Counted from the stretch's first letter, positions 31,101-36,086 are shown. The stretch: 64,000 nucleotides of DNA from Rhodococcus sp. Leaf247 (GCF_001426185.1 NZ_LMRP01000002.1:372157-436156); one strand, 5' to 3'. Notes: generated by a model not told the origin, from the letters alone. A program made the numbers and translations.

Positions 31101-32355
31101 CTACGTGAGCGGCGATGCGCTCGACGTCACCGCCGTGAGGGACGTCGTGGCGGACCGCGTGCCGCAGTACATGGTGCCGACCCGCATCGTCGCGATGTCC
31201 GAGCTCCCCCGCACGACGTCGGGAAAGCTCGACCGGGCTGCCCTTCCCACGCCGACGTTCGCGCCGACGGCGTACCGCGCGCCCTCGACTCCGACCGAAC
31301 ACATGGTGGCGGACGCCTTCGCCATCGTCCTGGGGCTGGGGCTCGTAGGACGCGACGACGACTTCTTCGCCCTCGGTGGCACCAGCCTGTCGGCGACGCG
31401 GGTGGCCGCTCATCTCGGTCGCGCCACCGGGGTGGACCGGGTGCTGAGACTGCTGTTCACGCACGGCACCGTCGTCGCGATCGCGGAGCACCTGGACCGC
31501 GAAGACGACGACGAGTCCCTCGCCTCGTCCGAGGCCGTGGCACCCGTCATGCGACTCGGCGGAGGCGACGGCCTCGCACCGGTGTTCTGCATCCACCCGA
31601 TGATGGGACTCGCCTGGCCCTACTTCGAGCTGGGCAGACACCTCGAACCGACGCGGCCGCTGTGGGGCGTGCAGACACCGGCCGTCGCCGATCCGAATTT
31701 CGCGCCGGCGACGATGGCCGAGGTGGTCGACCGTTACGTCGCCGAGATCCGTCGAGTCGATCCGGACGGGCCGTACCACCTCGTGGGCTGGTCGGTCGGC
31801 GGCGTGCTCGCCCATGCCGTCGCAGCCCGCATGGAATCGAGCGGTCTCCCCGTCGCGTCCCTCACGCTCCTCGACCCGGTACACAGCGTCGTCGCGGGCA
31901 GCGATGTGAAGAAGGCCCAGGCGGACGCCATGTTCGGCGCCTACCAGCACCTCACCGAGGATCTCGCCGACATGACCCCCGACGCGCTGTGGGCGGTGTG
32001 GTCGGCAATGGGCGGAGATCAGCTCCCGGTCTCGGACATCCAGGCCCGCCTGATCACCAAGGCGATGCTCACGCTGTTCGCCCTCGTCGACGATCACGTG
32101 CCGGAGTCCTTCGGCGGCGAGGTACTCATGATCGACTCGGACGTCACCGCCGACCAGCTGGGGCGCATGTCGGAGTTCTGGGCTCGGTACTGCACCGGAC
32201 CGATGACCGTCGAATCCGTTCCGTGGCGCCACGGCGAGCTCCTGTCGAGCGAAGCGGTCGCCGATCTCGGACCGCTGGTGAGCCGCTGGCTGCCGTACCG
32301 CGATCGCGTGCCCCACAGCGACGTGGCCGGCGCGATGGTTACTGTCGACGAGTGA
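14797..32355 (+). CDS. Five-module non-ribosomal peptide synthetase with terminal thioesterase
   Basis: A 5852-aa assembly-line enzyme read as C-A-T-E / C-A-T / C-A-T / C-A-T / C-A-T-TE, predicted to make a pentapeptide released by the thioesterase. Carrier serines are Ser955, 2447, 3471, 4484 and 5530. All condensation domains keep HHxxxDG (138, 1608, 2627, 3647, 4665), and the epimerase has HHLVIDVVSW at 1129. Because a condensation domain precedes the first A domain, an acyl starter may be attached, giving a lipopeptide. The thioesterase has GWSVGG (Ser5666). The GTG at 14797 follows GAGGGGG at five bases; an ATG at 14728 would add 23 residues. No MbtH protein, phosphopantetheinyl transferase or tailoring enzyme is in the window. 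Two DHA2 exporters flank it. Product unknown. Confidence 0.95.
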   Translation: MSLEGLQVPLTGAQRPLWLAQHLDPDAAFTIALHVDIDGPIDHARLERAMHAAGTESGLRQTRITGATDDEPTLTFVDDAVMNLDTVDLRDELDPTTAARDWMQNEFQRPVDLYGTTLVQCAFVRVADDHTYLYLRAHHLVLDGQGAFTLLTRIAGHYSDSLADGFGPTPDAALRIHDSEVAYRESRRHDTDLAHWSDHLADFTGPTSMSTNPPSAPRQPRATRVPWAPPAGTVSDPLAVVAALAVHQSRVLDTADVMLGFPVTGRTTAALRATAGMMANLVPLRLRVDDDTAVRDLVARVRQEITGALRHQRFREWDRIVDAEARPYGVSFGPVVNIMPFVAPLTFDDVVAPVTILSSGPVHDTAVTIYPGDALTFDIQWNPERYDDSDIERHGTRLTRLLDGILRADDDTTVGNLPFFGDGEEVDLLSRTGGPAPSLSTLGDLLAQVVGRRPDALALREKSTTLTYAELDVASSLLARTLADRGAGPGTVVALALPRSTEYLVALWAVVRTGAAFLPVDPAAPSERLDRILTDSAVLLGVTSRDHVADLPIGVQWTTAADAASEPLPWIRPAISDLAYVLYTSGSTGRPKGVAVTHHGVHGVVAAHRARADDAAARVLAVAAPTFDASISEMLLAVALSACLVVADDRSYAGAPLQDLLHDEKVTHAILTPRVLGTLDTDGLESLRCVLSVGDVLPPTLAARWARGRHLYDDYGPTEATIWATGTGCLGAEDRVTIGRPLPGVGAAVLDSRLRPVPIGVPGELHLSGPGLARGYVGRPAETAVRFVAGPDGSRRYRTGDRARWTRGGDLDHLGRTDAQVKLRGQRIEPGEIDTALRGAPGVVDAATIVRRDGESEQLVSYVTGDADPAAVLAVVARMLPSYLVPAHIVPVAALPLTASGKLDVAALPEPDRRSRTSSAPGSDIEHALVTAVSQVLARTDIGVDDDFFALGGDSILSIRLVSVAAAAGVRVSARDVFEQRTVAALARVADRMSQSVESPDDGVGPVVPTPIVRHLLGRGGSLNRFAQTLTVALPVGIDRQSLVDTVTAVVDHHDMLRAVLVRDTDGAHLDVRPRGAVDVDALIRHVTDEADVVDDVVRELDPETGTALALVWSDSGPQVSGRLVIVAHHLVIDVVSWGIVIADLVATWAGRGEASATLDPVRTSMRRWATGLMSHDATDRLPYWRSVLQGPDPVLGQRRVDPVDDTVGDATVRDLTFTREITDAVMTRAPHLFHAGPTDALLASLALAVAVWRSSTTDTGLLLQLEGHGREDHLVPGADTARTVGWFTTVFPVRLDLTGLDFDDAMAGGSAAGEAILRVKEHLAAVPDHGASYGLLRYPADGVADESLHWTPQLSFAHLGRMSTAETGDWLPVPDVSPFAGPRAEDLGAAAALEIDTVVVDGVLVGQVSHLPDAVSTEDVTALLDLWVSAATAIARHLDDPRAGGHSPSDFPLVRASGADVDSWTARHPTLTDVLPTAPLQSGLLFHAQLADTTVDPYVVQTILRVRGTLDSSRLRRAAQALLDRHDGLRVAFAATSDGTDVQVVVGGVSVPWTDLDVAGDPDPGAVIDAFLAHDRTVGFDVAAVPLMRFALLHSMSDEYTVVLTHHHLILDGWSLPIVLGDLLTSYAGDTRTPESSSLRRYLQWLGDRDTAASVTAWTQALAGQEEPTLLAPAISEHAAAVPGQRITTLDPDRTAAVVARATDMGVTTNTFVQFAWGVVLGSVLGRTDVVFGATVSGRPPELPGSASMVGLLITTVPVLVRLEPSTSLRECVALLQKEQAALMDHHHLGPATIEAAVGAGARFDTSLAFESYPVDHAALTALAGDLTVLGVEARDATHYPLSIAVEIGDELILRATHRTDAVDGTAVDRMMDRVVRVLTAADVDRPVGEIDLLSPDERRIISGWNTKDHTVPPSTLIDPWEDHDGSRIAFSHGDTRVSRGDFAGRVHRLARYLVSHGAGPEVAVAVAVERSIDLFVAVHAVVATGAHYVPIDADHPVDRLRHALRESGALFGLVTGSTPLPDVIPWIDIADVPTAGLSAEPLTDAERLSPLRPDHLAYVLFTSGSTGLPKGVGVSHAAIVSHLQWRAEFVGLTADDVVLNKTPATFDVSLWELFLPWHVGAEVVVADPGAHGDADAMVELIARRSVSVVHFVPSMLALVADAPGLAACTSLRTILSSGESLLASVADSVRAALPVTLVNLYGPTEAAVDVTAHVVTDDDTTEVPIGRPVWNTTTLVLDAALRPVPIDVVGELYLGGDQLARGYANRRALTAERFVAAPGGRRLYRTGDRVRWTASGELVFVGRTDDQLSVRGVRIEPAEIEHVLTALPEVDRAVVTARGDRLVAHIVAAQSFSDIAASARYALRSALPRHLVPDDVVEIGALPLTASGKVDRRLLGARTLPGHARTHRLPSTPTQRLVADVFDAVLQPDGPVGADDDFFGLGGTSLTAARAVARIRSTTGRELSLRTLFDVSTVAGLAALLDSAAPDASVVRIGGERPATLPLSFAQQRMWFLDRYEPGSYVMPLALRMRGDLDTSALTAALDDLVARHEILRTVYADHDGTVEQIVLPPASRREPPVTTIDLDDLPDRLESARFATFDLATEPSLRAEILRIDDADHVLLLLLHHIAADGVSLTPLARDLLSAYDAHRSGRASTRSPLPVQYADVAVHQRRTGVDEQATTWWADRLASLPDVLDMPTDRPRSEQPTRISGRVSLDIDVATVSSLADLAARHRGTVFMVVHTALAVALSRWTGSRDIAVGTPVSGRPDPILDDLVGLFVDTVVLRTAIDPAESFAQVLARTRDETLDAFVHAAVPFDHVVDILGTTRTSAHHPVFQVMAAFQDEDPVRGRSDIEVLDVGPAPATFDLTLDVRPRAGGLACVLTYARDLFDHATAQRFCDILQRVLTSVVTDSDIPVGDLEIRDPKESGPATHPLARCEPLTLPQLLDRAPDGIAIVDGDTELTRAEWAQASNRWARHLISLGVGPDTVVAVALTRSAQYLTMIAAISRAGGAFLPIDPGQPTDRLEQILTESAAAVLVVWTSDSLSDIGCDATRVVLDDPATVDDVTTSSDEAITDEHRLARLNPDHLAYVIYTSGSTGRPKGVALSHRGLRNAVEDQRSRHESVADARVLAVSSTTFDASVGELLIALAMDAALVVAPDGVFGGAELNALMRRHRVTHTLMTPRALDVTTDAGLEHLGVVMSAGEACPPSLVEAWAPDRRMSNVYGPTEATVWSTSATLEPGRPVTIGTATLGVDAIIRDSRLHAVPSGVVGELYLAGEQLARGYLGRPALTASRFVAAPGGARTYRTGDLVRLNAAGDIVYLGRDDHQVTLRGLRIELGEIESALNAAPGVGTAVAAVHEERIVAWVSAADGRSADAVDMAEVTAAATRALPRYMVPTVVTAVDAMPLTTSGKLDRARLPRPSVTVAAFRAPTSPLEIEVASVFATVLDREDPVGLDDDFFVLGGQSLSATRVAARLDTSVRTIFDAPTVAALATRLTTEPSPPTRSTFRRPTVRPDVLPLSFAQQRMWFLNTVTPDSGYVIPLALRLRGLLDHDALAGALADVVERHEILRTVYPAPDGVPRQRVLQAGEVTVPFEHVVDEPSADVLERIASAPFDLATELPIRAAVVSVAEDDHVLAICLHHIAADGWSLAPLTRDITAFYGARRSGLPAALEALPAQYADHAVWQHDHAIEIRERSSYWTDRLAGLADVLPLPTDRPRPLIATHRGARVPITIPDDTVAALRSLATAQRATVFMVVQAAWAITLSRITGRDDIVVGTPVAGRGQEDLDQLVGMFVDTVVLRSTVTPGATFAALLDDVRESTLSAFAHGDVPFELIVDALDPVRSTSHHPLVQVMFAFQNQPPPTLTAAGLEIGVLDPGHVSAAVDLTLDLTDGERGLHGALTYAVDLFDHRTAARIGDILLRVLDGVARRPFERIGALEILHPSERALLLSQHGSAGLPPRVLPRLLADAVAGNPTGPAVIADRTLTYDELDRRSNRWARVLVGAGAGPGSVVALALPRSLDQITAVWSVAKTGAAFLPVDPSGPAERLSHIVTEVGVLLAVTAGGPLADLHSVSVDSLDDAVTSEAAVTADDRLGAIHPDTLAYVIHTSGSTGVPKGVGVTHRGLVDALWDQRLRGVGDARVLAVASPTFDASIAELLIALSLSAPLVVAPPDVFGGPALERLVADSAVTHALITPRVLESMTPEHVPGLRSLVTAGEACPPALVARWAPGRRFFNDYGPTETTIWATSQGPLRPDDAVTIGRPVRGVGAHVLDTFLRPVPIGIPGELYLEGAHLARGYVGRPASTAERFVASSHGTRLYRTGDRVRWTSTGELDYLGRNDFQVKLRGLRIELGEIDAAVTAHPGVERAVVLVQDDHLVAYVVGTDVEADRLRQAVARTLPRYMVPTHVVVLDEFPLTSSGKLDRRALPEVSVTSAPHRPAVTSEQRLVAEAFAAVLDLTESPGLDDNFFDLGGHSLTATRVAAHVSVAAAREVSVRSVFDHPTVAALAGNLTESPASVRPALTTAPRPDRVPLSFAQHRMWFLNRIDADRGGYVVPIALALTGRLDVEALQSALGDVIDRHEILRTVHPAIDGVPHQVVLPSVDVPLSVVTVDADAVPDAVRDAIAVHIDVVTDTPLRATLLVISPTEHVLVLVVHHIAADGWSMAPLTRDVVTAYGARARGRRPDLSPLPVQYADHAVRQRATLGSPEDPSSPVSRHLAYWLDRLAGLPLDLALPTDHPRPRTPSHQGDRVHAVIDRDAMTALAAAARAHDVTLFMLAQTALSLVLAQWAGTDDLAIGTAVAGRDDPALDETVGMFVDTVVLRTTVDSERSVADHLAAARETTLDAFAHAALPFDLLVSALDPVRTTASHPVVQVMLTLQNVTPPTFPTTAPTVEVLDLGGTSVQFDLSMTLTEDDGRLLVDLTYATELFERSTVERVVRRFVHTLGSMSRDTSVSVRDLDTVEPSERIDMSTRVGAPALPPRTLDRIIADARVARPDAVAVRTDDVDVTYAEMGSRAHRLARELIACGVGPDAVVALALPRSIDHLVSVWAVAAAGAAFLSVDTSHPTERIAHVLRDSDAVIVVTTADRAGPLGPAAPWIPRLVLDEPDVVAALSRHRDDDVVDTERRATLQPTSAAYVIYTSGSTGRPKGVTVTYAGLADAVEDQRRRSVPGAARVLAVASPTFDASIAEMLMALAHVATLVLAPPTVHGGTELSALIRRQRVTHAIITPRVLESLSPAGLDCVGVLVVGGEALPDSVAATWSVGREMYNDYGPTETTIWASAHGPISSDRPVGIGAPVRGVGAVVLDAHLRPVPLGSVGELYLTGSHLARGYVGQPALTAARFVPAPFAGPGERMYRTGDLVRWNSSGELSFLGRTDFQIKLRGLRIEPGEIENAALAHPGVTQAVVIAHRDAGTGAEHLVAYVSGDALDVTAVRDVVADRVPQYMVPTRIVAMSELPRTTSGKLDRAALPTPTFAPTAYRAPSTPTEHMVADAFAIVLGLGLVGRDDDFFALGGTSLSATRVAAHLGRATGVDRVLRLLFTHGTVVAIAEHLDREDDDESLASSEAVAPVMRLGGGDGLAPVFCIHPMMGLAWPYFELGRHLEPTRPLWGVQTPAVADPNFAPATMAEVVDRYVAEIRRVDPDGPYHLVGWSVGGVLAHAVAARMESSGLPVASLTLLDPVHSVVAGSDVKKAQADAMFGAYQHLTEDLADMTPDALWAVWSAMGGDQLPVSDIQARLITKAMLTLFALVDDHVPESFGGEVLMIDSDVTADQLGRMSEFWARYCTGPMTVESVPWRHGELLSSEAVADLGPLVSRWLPYRDRVPHSDVAGAMVTVDE
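19210..22230 (+). other. NRPS module 2: C-A-T, predicted L-serine
   Basis: The condensation domain starts with APLQSGLLFH, the form seen in domains that accept a D-configured upstream peptide, in agreement with the epimerase before it. The A domain code reads D-V-W-H-L-S-L-V-D-K, a well-known serine code. Carrier serine is 2447 (LGGTS). Confidence 0.85.
22306..25290 (+). other. NRPS module 3: C-A-T, substrate unknown
   Basis: An LCL-type condensation domain (LSFAQQRMWFL; HHIAADG at 2627). The A domain code reads D-A-G-L-M-A-V-V-W-K, without a match that I know. Carrier serine 3471 (LGGQS). Confidence 0.8.
25366..28350 (+). other. NRPS module 4: C-A-T, substrate unknown
   Basis: An LCL-type condensation domain (LSFAQQRMWFL; HHIAADGWSL at 3647). 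The A domain code reads D-A-A-L-V-A-D-I-W-K. The A core is YVIHTSGSTG, with His in place of the usual Tyr. Carrier serine 4484 (LGGHS). Confidence 0.8.
28414..32352 (+). other. NRPS module 5: C-A-T-TE, substrate unknown
   Basis: An LCL-type condensation domain (LSFAQHRMWFL; HHIAADG at 4665). The A domain code reads D-A-A-I-V-G-D-I-W-K, close to module 4. Carrier serine is 5530 (LGGTS). The type I thioesterase (5596-5852) has nucleophile GWSVGG (Ser5666), an aspartate in LLDP about 27 residues on, and a histidine in PWRHGELLS, so hydrolytic or cyclising release is possible. Confidence 0.85.
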
Positions 32356-33110
32356 GTCGATCCGCCGAGAGCACCGTGCCCGACGACCAGTTCCACCTGG
32401 CGGGAGCGTGGAACTTCCGCGACACGGGCGGTCTGCGCACCACCGACGGGTCCCGGACACGCTCCGGCGTGCTGTTTCGATCGTCCGCTCTCACCCACCT
32501 CACCGACGACGGTCGACGCGCGCTGACGGATCTCGGCGTCACCGACGTCTTCGACTTCCGCGGGGAGGCCGAGGTGCGCCGACTCGGGTCGGATCGCACG
32601 CCCGCGTCGGTACGGGTCCACGCGGTCCCGTACATCCCCACGGAGGCTGCACCGCACGAGCGGACCACTCGCGCCGCCACCGCCCGCGAATACCTCGACG
32701 GCGCGTACCGCGCGTTCCCGACCCTGCCGGGCGCCCGCATCGCCATCAGGTCGGTCGTCGACGCGGTCAGCGGTGGCTCCGCGGTCCTGGCGCACTGCGC
32801 CGCCGGGAAGGACCGCGCGGGGTGGACCGTCGCGACAGTGCTCCGCGCCGCCGGCGTCGTCGAGGACGACATCGTCGCCGACTATCTACGCAGCGCAGCA
32901 GCAGTGGACCCGTTGCGGCAGCACATCGTCGACCACGCCGACGTGAGCGCCGACGATCTCGACGACGACCTGCTCGGCGTGCGTGAGGAGTACTACCGCG
33001 CAGGTCTCGACGCGATGACCGCCGCGCACGGCTCGTTCGAGGGGTACCTCGACTGGCTCGGCATCGACGCCGATTCCGTGGCTGCGCTTCGGCGCGCGCT
33101 GGTGAGCTAG
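32352..33110 (+). CDS. Tyrosine-phosphatase-like protein (Y_phosphatase3 family), coupled to NRPS
   Basis: About 252 aa. The phosphatase loop is HCAAGKDRAGW, the CxxGKDR form of the lipid/tyrosine phosphatases related to mycobacterial PtpB. FRDTGGLRT near the N-terminus is the second family signature. The GTG start overlaps the NRPS stop in GTGA, so translational coupling is likely; a GTG at 32376 is the alternative. The stop overlaps that of the enoyl-CoA hydratase gene by four bases. Family members dephosphorylate proteins or phosphoinositides. Whether it serves peptide biosynthesis is not evident. Confidence 0.83.
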   Translation: MSRSAESTVPDDQFHLAGAWNFRDTGGLRTTDGSRTRSGVLFRSSALTHLTDDGRRALTDLGVTDVFDFRGEAEVRRLGSDRTPASVRVHAVPYIPTEAAPHERTTRAATAREYLDGAYRAFPTLPGARIAIRSVVDAVSGGSAVLAHCAAGKDRAGWTVATVLRAAGVVEDDIVADYLRSAAAVDPLRQHIVDHADVSADDLDDDLLGVREEYYRAGLDAMTAAHGSFEGYLDWLGIDADSVAALRRALVS

Positions 33111-33898
33111 CGGCCGGTGTAGGTCGCGTTGCCGGGGCCGAGGTCCAGGAATGTGCGCACCGCGCCCTGCAGATCCTCGGTCTCGAACAGTGCACCCGAG
33201 ACCGCGGACGTCATCGAATCAGCGTGTCGCACACCGCCCGACCGCCAGGCTCCGATGATCTCCTTCGTCGCGGCGTGGGCACGGGTGGGTCCGTCGGCCA
33301 GCCGTGCAACCAGTGCCCGCGCTGCGGTGTCGACATCGTCGTGGACCTGGTTGACCACACCCCACTCGCGCAGCGTCTCCGCCGAGTACAGGTCGCCGGT
33401 CATGACGAACTCCCGGGCACGGCCGCTGCCGGCGCGCTCCGCCATCCGCTGCGGTCCGCCCATCGACGGGGTCAGGCCCACCACGGTTTCCACGAGCCCG
33501 AACTTGGCCTTCGGTGACGCCAGGATGATGTCGCACGCCAATGCGATCTCGAGGGCGGCCGTCAGGGTCAGGCCGTGGGCCGCGAAGACCACCGGGCAGG
33601 GCAGTGACTCGAGGGGATGGGCGATCGCGTCGAACAACCCTTCCCACAATCGCGTTCCCTCGGCTTCGGACAACCCGTCGAACACGTGCACGTCGACACC
33701 GCCGGAGACGACCTTGCCCTCCGCACGCAGCAGAACTGCGCGGGGAGGGCTGGCCACCAGATCGGCGATGTCGGCGGTGACGGCGTCGAACATGGCCTGG
33801 TCGAACAGGTTCAGCGGACCGTGCGCGAACGTCAGGGTGGCGACCTCCGCACCGGCGTCGGTCGTCGTGCGTTCGAGTCTGGTCGGCTTCTCGCTCAT
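33107..33898 (-). CDS. Enoyl-CoA hydratase/isomerase (crotonase) family protein
   Basis: A 263-aa crotonase-fold protein. Family blocks seen are LRAEGKVVSGGVDVHVF for the CoA/oxyanion region, VFAAHGLTLTAALEIALACDIILAS, and FGLVETVVGLTPSMGGPQRM, with the usual glutamate in GLVE. It would act on enoyl-CoA esters in fatty-acid breakdown or a side pathway. The longer frame upstream of the ATG at 33898 is not protein-like. It converges on the phosphatase gene and lies just downstream of the PadR-regulated exporter (7-base gap), so read-through from that operon is possible. Confidence 0.85.
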   Translation of the reverse strand: MSEKPTRLERTTTDAGAEVATLTFAHGPLNLFDQAMFDAVTADIADLVASPPRAVLLRAEGKVVSGGVDVHVFDGLSEAEGTRLWEGLFDAIAHPLESLPCPVVFAAHGLTLTAALEIALACDIILASPKAKFGLVETVVGLTPSMGGPQRMAERAGSGRAREFVMTGDLYSAETLREWGVVNQVHDDVDTAARALVARLADGPTRAHAATKEIIGAWRSGGVRHADSMTSAVSGALFETEDLQGAVRTFLDLGPGNATYTGR

Positions 33899-33905
33899 CG
33901 CCGAA

Positions 33906-35441
33906 TCATGACACGGGCGTCGTACCCACCGGGACGGCCGGTTCCGCTTCTCGGGACGCGACCGGCTTGTCGACGACAGGTGCACCGCCGAAGGACGGGC
34001 GGGCGTAGAACGCGGTGGCAACGGCGCCGATGAGCAGCACGGCCGCGGGCAGGTACAGCGACTGGCCGAGTGCCGTGGCGAAGGGGGCTGCCACCTCGGC
34101 CGGAATGCGACCCGCCGACAACTCGGCCGACGCCCCGGCAGCACCGGCGAACGGCACCTCCGCGGAGATACGTGACTGCATCAGGACACCGATGCCCGCA
34201 CTGCCGAGGACGGATCCGATCATGCGCATGGTGTTGTAGACGCCGCTGCCGGCACCGGCCTGCGACATCGGCAGGTTACGGGTTGCCGTGGCGCCCAGCG
34301 GGGACCAGATCAGCGCGTTGGCGACGCCCATCAGCGCGATCGGCATCAGCAGTCGGACGATGGAGGCGGTGGGGGTCATCTCCATCGCCAGCCACACGAG
34401 CGCGACGGTCAGCAGAGTCAGACCCGATCCCGCGATGTAGCGGGGATGCACGCGGTCCACCAGACGACCGACGTTGGGAGCGAGGACGCCGGTGAGCACG
34501 GCCATCGGCACGAACAGCAAGGCCGACCGAGTGGGGGTCAAGCCGGTCACGCTCTGGGCGTAGAACATGATCGGCAGCATCATGCCGGTCATGGCGAAGC
34601 CCATCGCCGCGATGCCGATGGTGGACAGCGAGAAATTACGGTCGCGGAACAGTCCCAGCGGCACCAACGGCTCGTTGCGGTTACGTGACTGCCACACGAC
34701 GAACGCCGCGAAGACGATGATGCCGGCGCCGATCGAGGTCCAGATCCACCCGTTCCAGTCGTACTTCTGTCCCTCCTGCAATCCGAAGACGATGAAGAAC
34801 AGACCGACGGCGGACAACACGACGCCGGGGATGTCGAACTTGTGCTCGTTGGTGGGGAGCGTGGGGACGAACTTGACGGCGAGCGCGATGGCGACGACAC
34901 CGACCGGAAGATTGATGAAGAAGATCCATTCCCAGCCGAACGCGTCGACGAGGACCCCGCCCAGCAGAGGACCGACCAGCGTGGCGACGCCTGCGACGGC
35001 ACCCCAGGCGCCCATGGCCGCTCCGCGCTTGTCCTTCGGGAAGATGCGCGTGATGACGGCCATCGTCTGCGGCGTGATCATCGCTGCACCGAGACCCTGG
35101 ACGGCACGAGCCGCGATCAGCATCTCGATCGATCCCGACACTCCGCACCACAGCGACGCCAGCGTGAAGACGACGAGTCCGGCGATGTAGAGGTTCTTGG
35201 GTCCGAAGCGGTCACCCAGGCGACCGGTGACCAGTAGTGGCACCGCGTAGGCCAGGAGGTACGCGCTGGTCACCCAGATCACGTTGGAGATGTCGGTCTG
35301 CAGTCCCTCGAGGATCGCGGGTTGCGCGACGGCGACGATGGTCGTGTCGACCAGAATCATGAAGAAGCCCAGGCAGAGCGTCCAGAGTGCGACCCAGGGG
35401 GACGCCTCCTTCGCAGTAGGCACGGTGGTGCTGGTCATCAT
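33906..35441 (-). CDS. DHA2-family (EmrB/QacA-type) MFS drug exporter
   Basis: A 511-aa 14-helix multidrug transporter: LGFFMILVDTTIVAVAQPAI in helix 1, motif A GRLGDRFGPKN, and AARAVQGLGAAMITPQTMA. Export by proton antiport is expected. The first ATG overlaps the PadR stop in ATGA, with AGGA five bases upstream, so regulator and pump are translated together. Its counterpart at 12030-14069 lacks close local similarity outside the family motifs. It may protect against the NRPS product or foreign compounds; the evidence is positional only. Confidence 0.9.
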   Translation of the reverse strand: MMTSTTVPTAKEASPWVALWTLCLGFFMILVDTTIVAVAQPAILEGLQTDISNVIWVTSAYLLAYAVPLLVTGRLGDRFGPKNLYIAGLVVFTLASLWCGVSGSIEMLIAARAVQGLGAAMITPQTMAVITRIFPKDKRGAAMGAWGAVAGVATLVGPLLGGVLVDAFGWEWIFFINLPVGVVAIALAVKFVPTLPTNEHKFDIPGVVLSAVGLFFIVFGLQEGQKYDWNGWIWTSIGAGIIVFAAFVVWQSRNRNEPLVPLGLFRDRNFSLSTIGIAAMGFAMTGMMLPIMFYAQSVTGLTPTRSALLFVPMAVLTGVLAPNVGRLVDRVHPRYIAGSGLTLLTVALVWLAMEMTPTASIVRLLMPIALMGVANALIWSPLGATATRNLPMSQAGAGSGVYNTMRMIGSVLGSAGIGVLMQSRISAEVPFAGAAGASAELSAGRIPAEVAAPFATALGQSLYLPAAVLLIGAVATAFYARPSFGGAPVVDKPVASREAEPAVPVGTTPVS

Positions 35442-36046
35442 CGATCCTGTCGTGTCATGTGGTGGTGTTTCTCGGCGATGATCGCGTCGAGCCAGGGAAG
35501 GCGTCCGGTGTCGATGTCGTCGACGAATGCCCGGAGCCAGGCGAGTTCGGCCTCGCGGAGTGCGACGGTGTACTCCAGGCCGACGGAGAAGAGTCTCGGG
35601 GAATGCCGCGCGGTGATCGCGGCGGTCATGATGCGCATCTCGTCGAGGTCCTTCCCGAGATGCGCGATCCGCTCCCGGACCAGCGCGGACACCTCGGCGG
35701 CCGGCAGGTTGTGCGACTCCGAGAGGGCGAGCGTGAATTGTGAGTACTCGGGAACCGGAGTTGCGAGCAGAGTGCGGAGGGTTGACGTCAAGGCATCGCG
35801 CCCCGACTGGGTGACGTCGTAGGTGGTGCGCTCCGGCCGATTGCCCTCGCGCTCCGTGCCGACCGCGACGATGTGATCTGCGGCCGCCAGCCGGTCCACT
35901 GCGTGATAGAGCGATCCGGGTCTGACCTTGAGCAGCCTGTCGTCGTTCCGCTCGAGCAGGAGTTGATACATCTCGTAGGGGTGCATCGGCCGCTCGAACA
36001 AGCACGCCAGGACGGCGATCCCGAGAGTGCTCACCTGCGTTCCCAC
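35438..36046 (-). CDS. PadR-family regulator of the adjacent exporter
   Basis: About 202 aa. The PadR winged helix occupies the first 80 residues (LGIAVLACLFERPMHPYEMYQLLLERN, then RPGSLYHAVDRLAAADHI, wing RPERTTYDVTQSGRDAL). A C-terminal helical dimerisation region with a Vir_C-like layout follows. PadR proteins repress efflux pumps and phenolic-acid genes. The GTG at 36046 is preferred: GGGGGGA lies just upstream, and the ATG at 36067 falls on the palindromic operator. Its stop overlaps the exporter start. Confidence 0.87.
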   Translation of the reverse strand: MGTQVSTLGIAVLACLFERPMHPYEMYQLLLERNDDRLLKVRPGSLYHAVDRLAAADHIVAVGTEREGNRPERTTYDVTQSGRDALTSTLRTLLATPVPEYSQFTLALSESHNLPAAEVSALVRERIAHLGKDLDEMRIMTAAITARHSPRLFSVGLEYTVALREAELAWLRAFVDDIDTGRLPWLDAIIAEKHHHMTRQDR

Positions 36047-36066
36047 GATTCCCCCCGGCCGTCTCA

Positions 36067-36086
36067 TATATTCCAGTTGGAATATA
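36067..36086. promoter_or_regulatory. Perfect palindrome, probable PadR operator
   Basis: TATATTCCAGTTGGAATATA, with 9-bp perfect arms around two central bases, in the gap between the PadR gene and the divergent acetyltransferase gene. It is AT-rich against GC-rich surroundings and lies 20 bases from the PadR start, consistent with autorepression. Confidence 0.7.

Noticed and set aside
16110..31260. Naming substrates for A domains 1, 3, 4 and 5
   Set aside because: Codes do not match any I can assign; a guess of a basic residue from Asp322 would be unsupported.
30988..32460. 490-aa minus-strand open frame under the thioesterase
   Set aside because: Antisense to the NRPS end, which has intact catalytic motifs on the plus strand.
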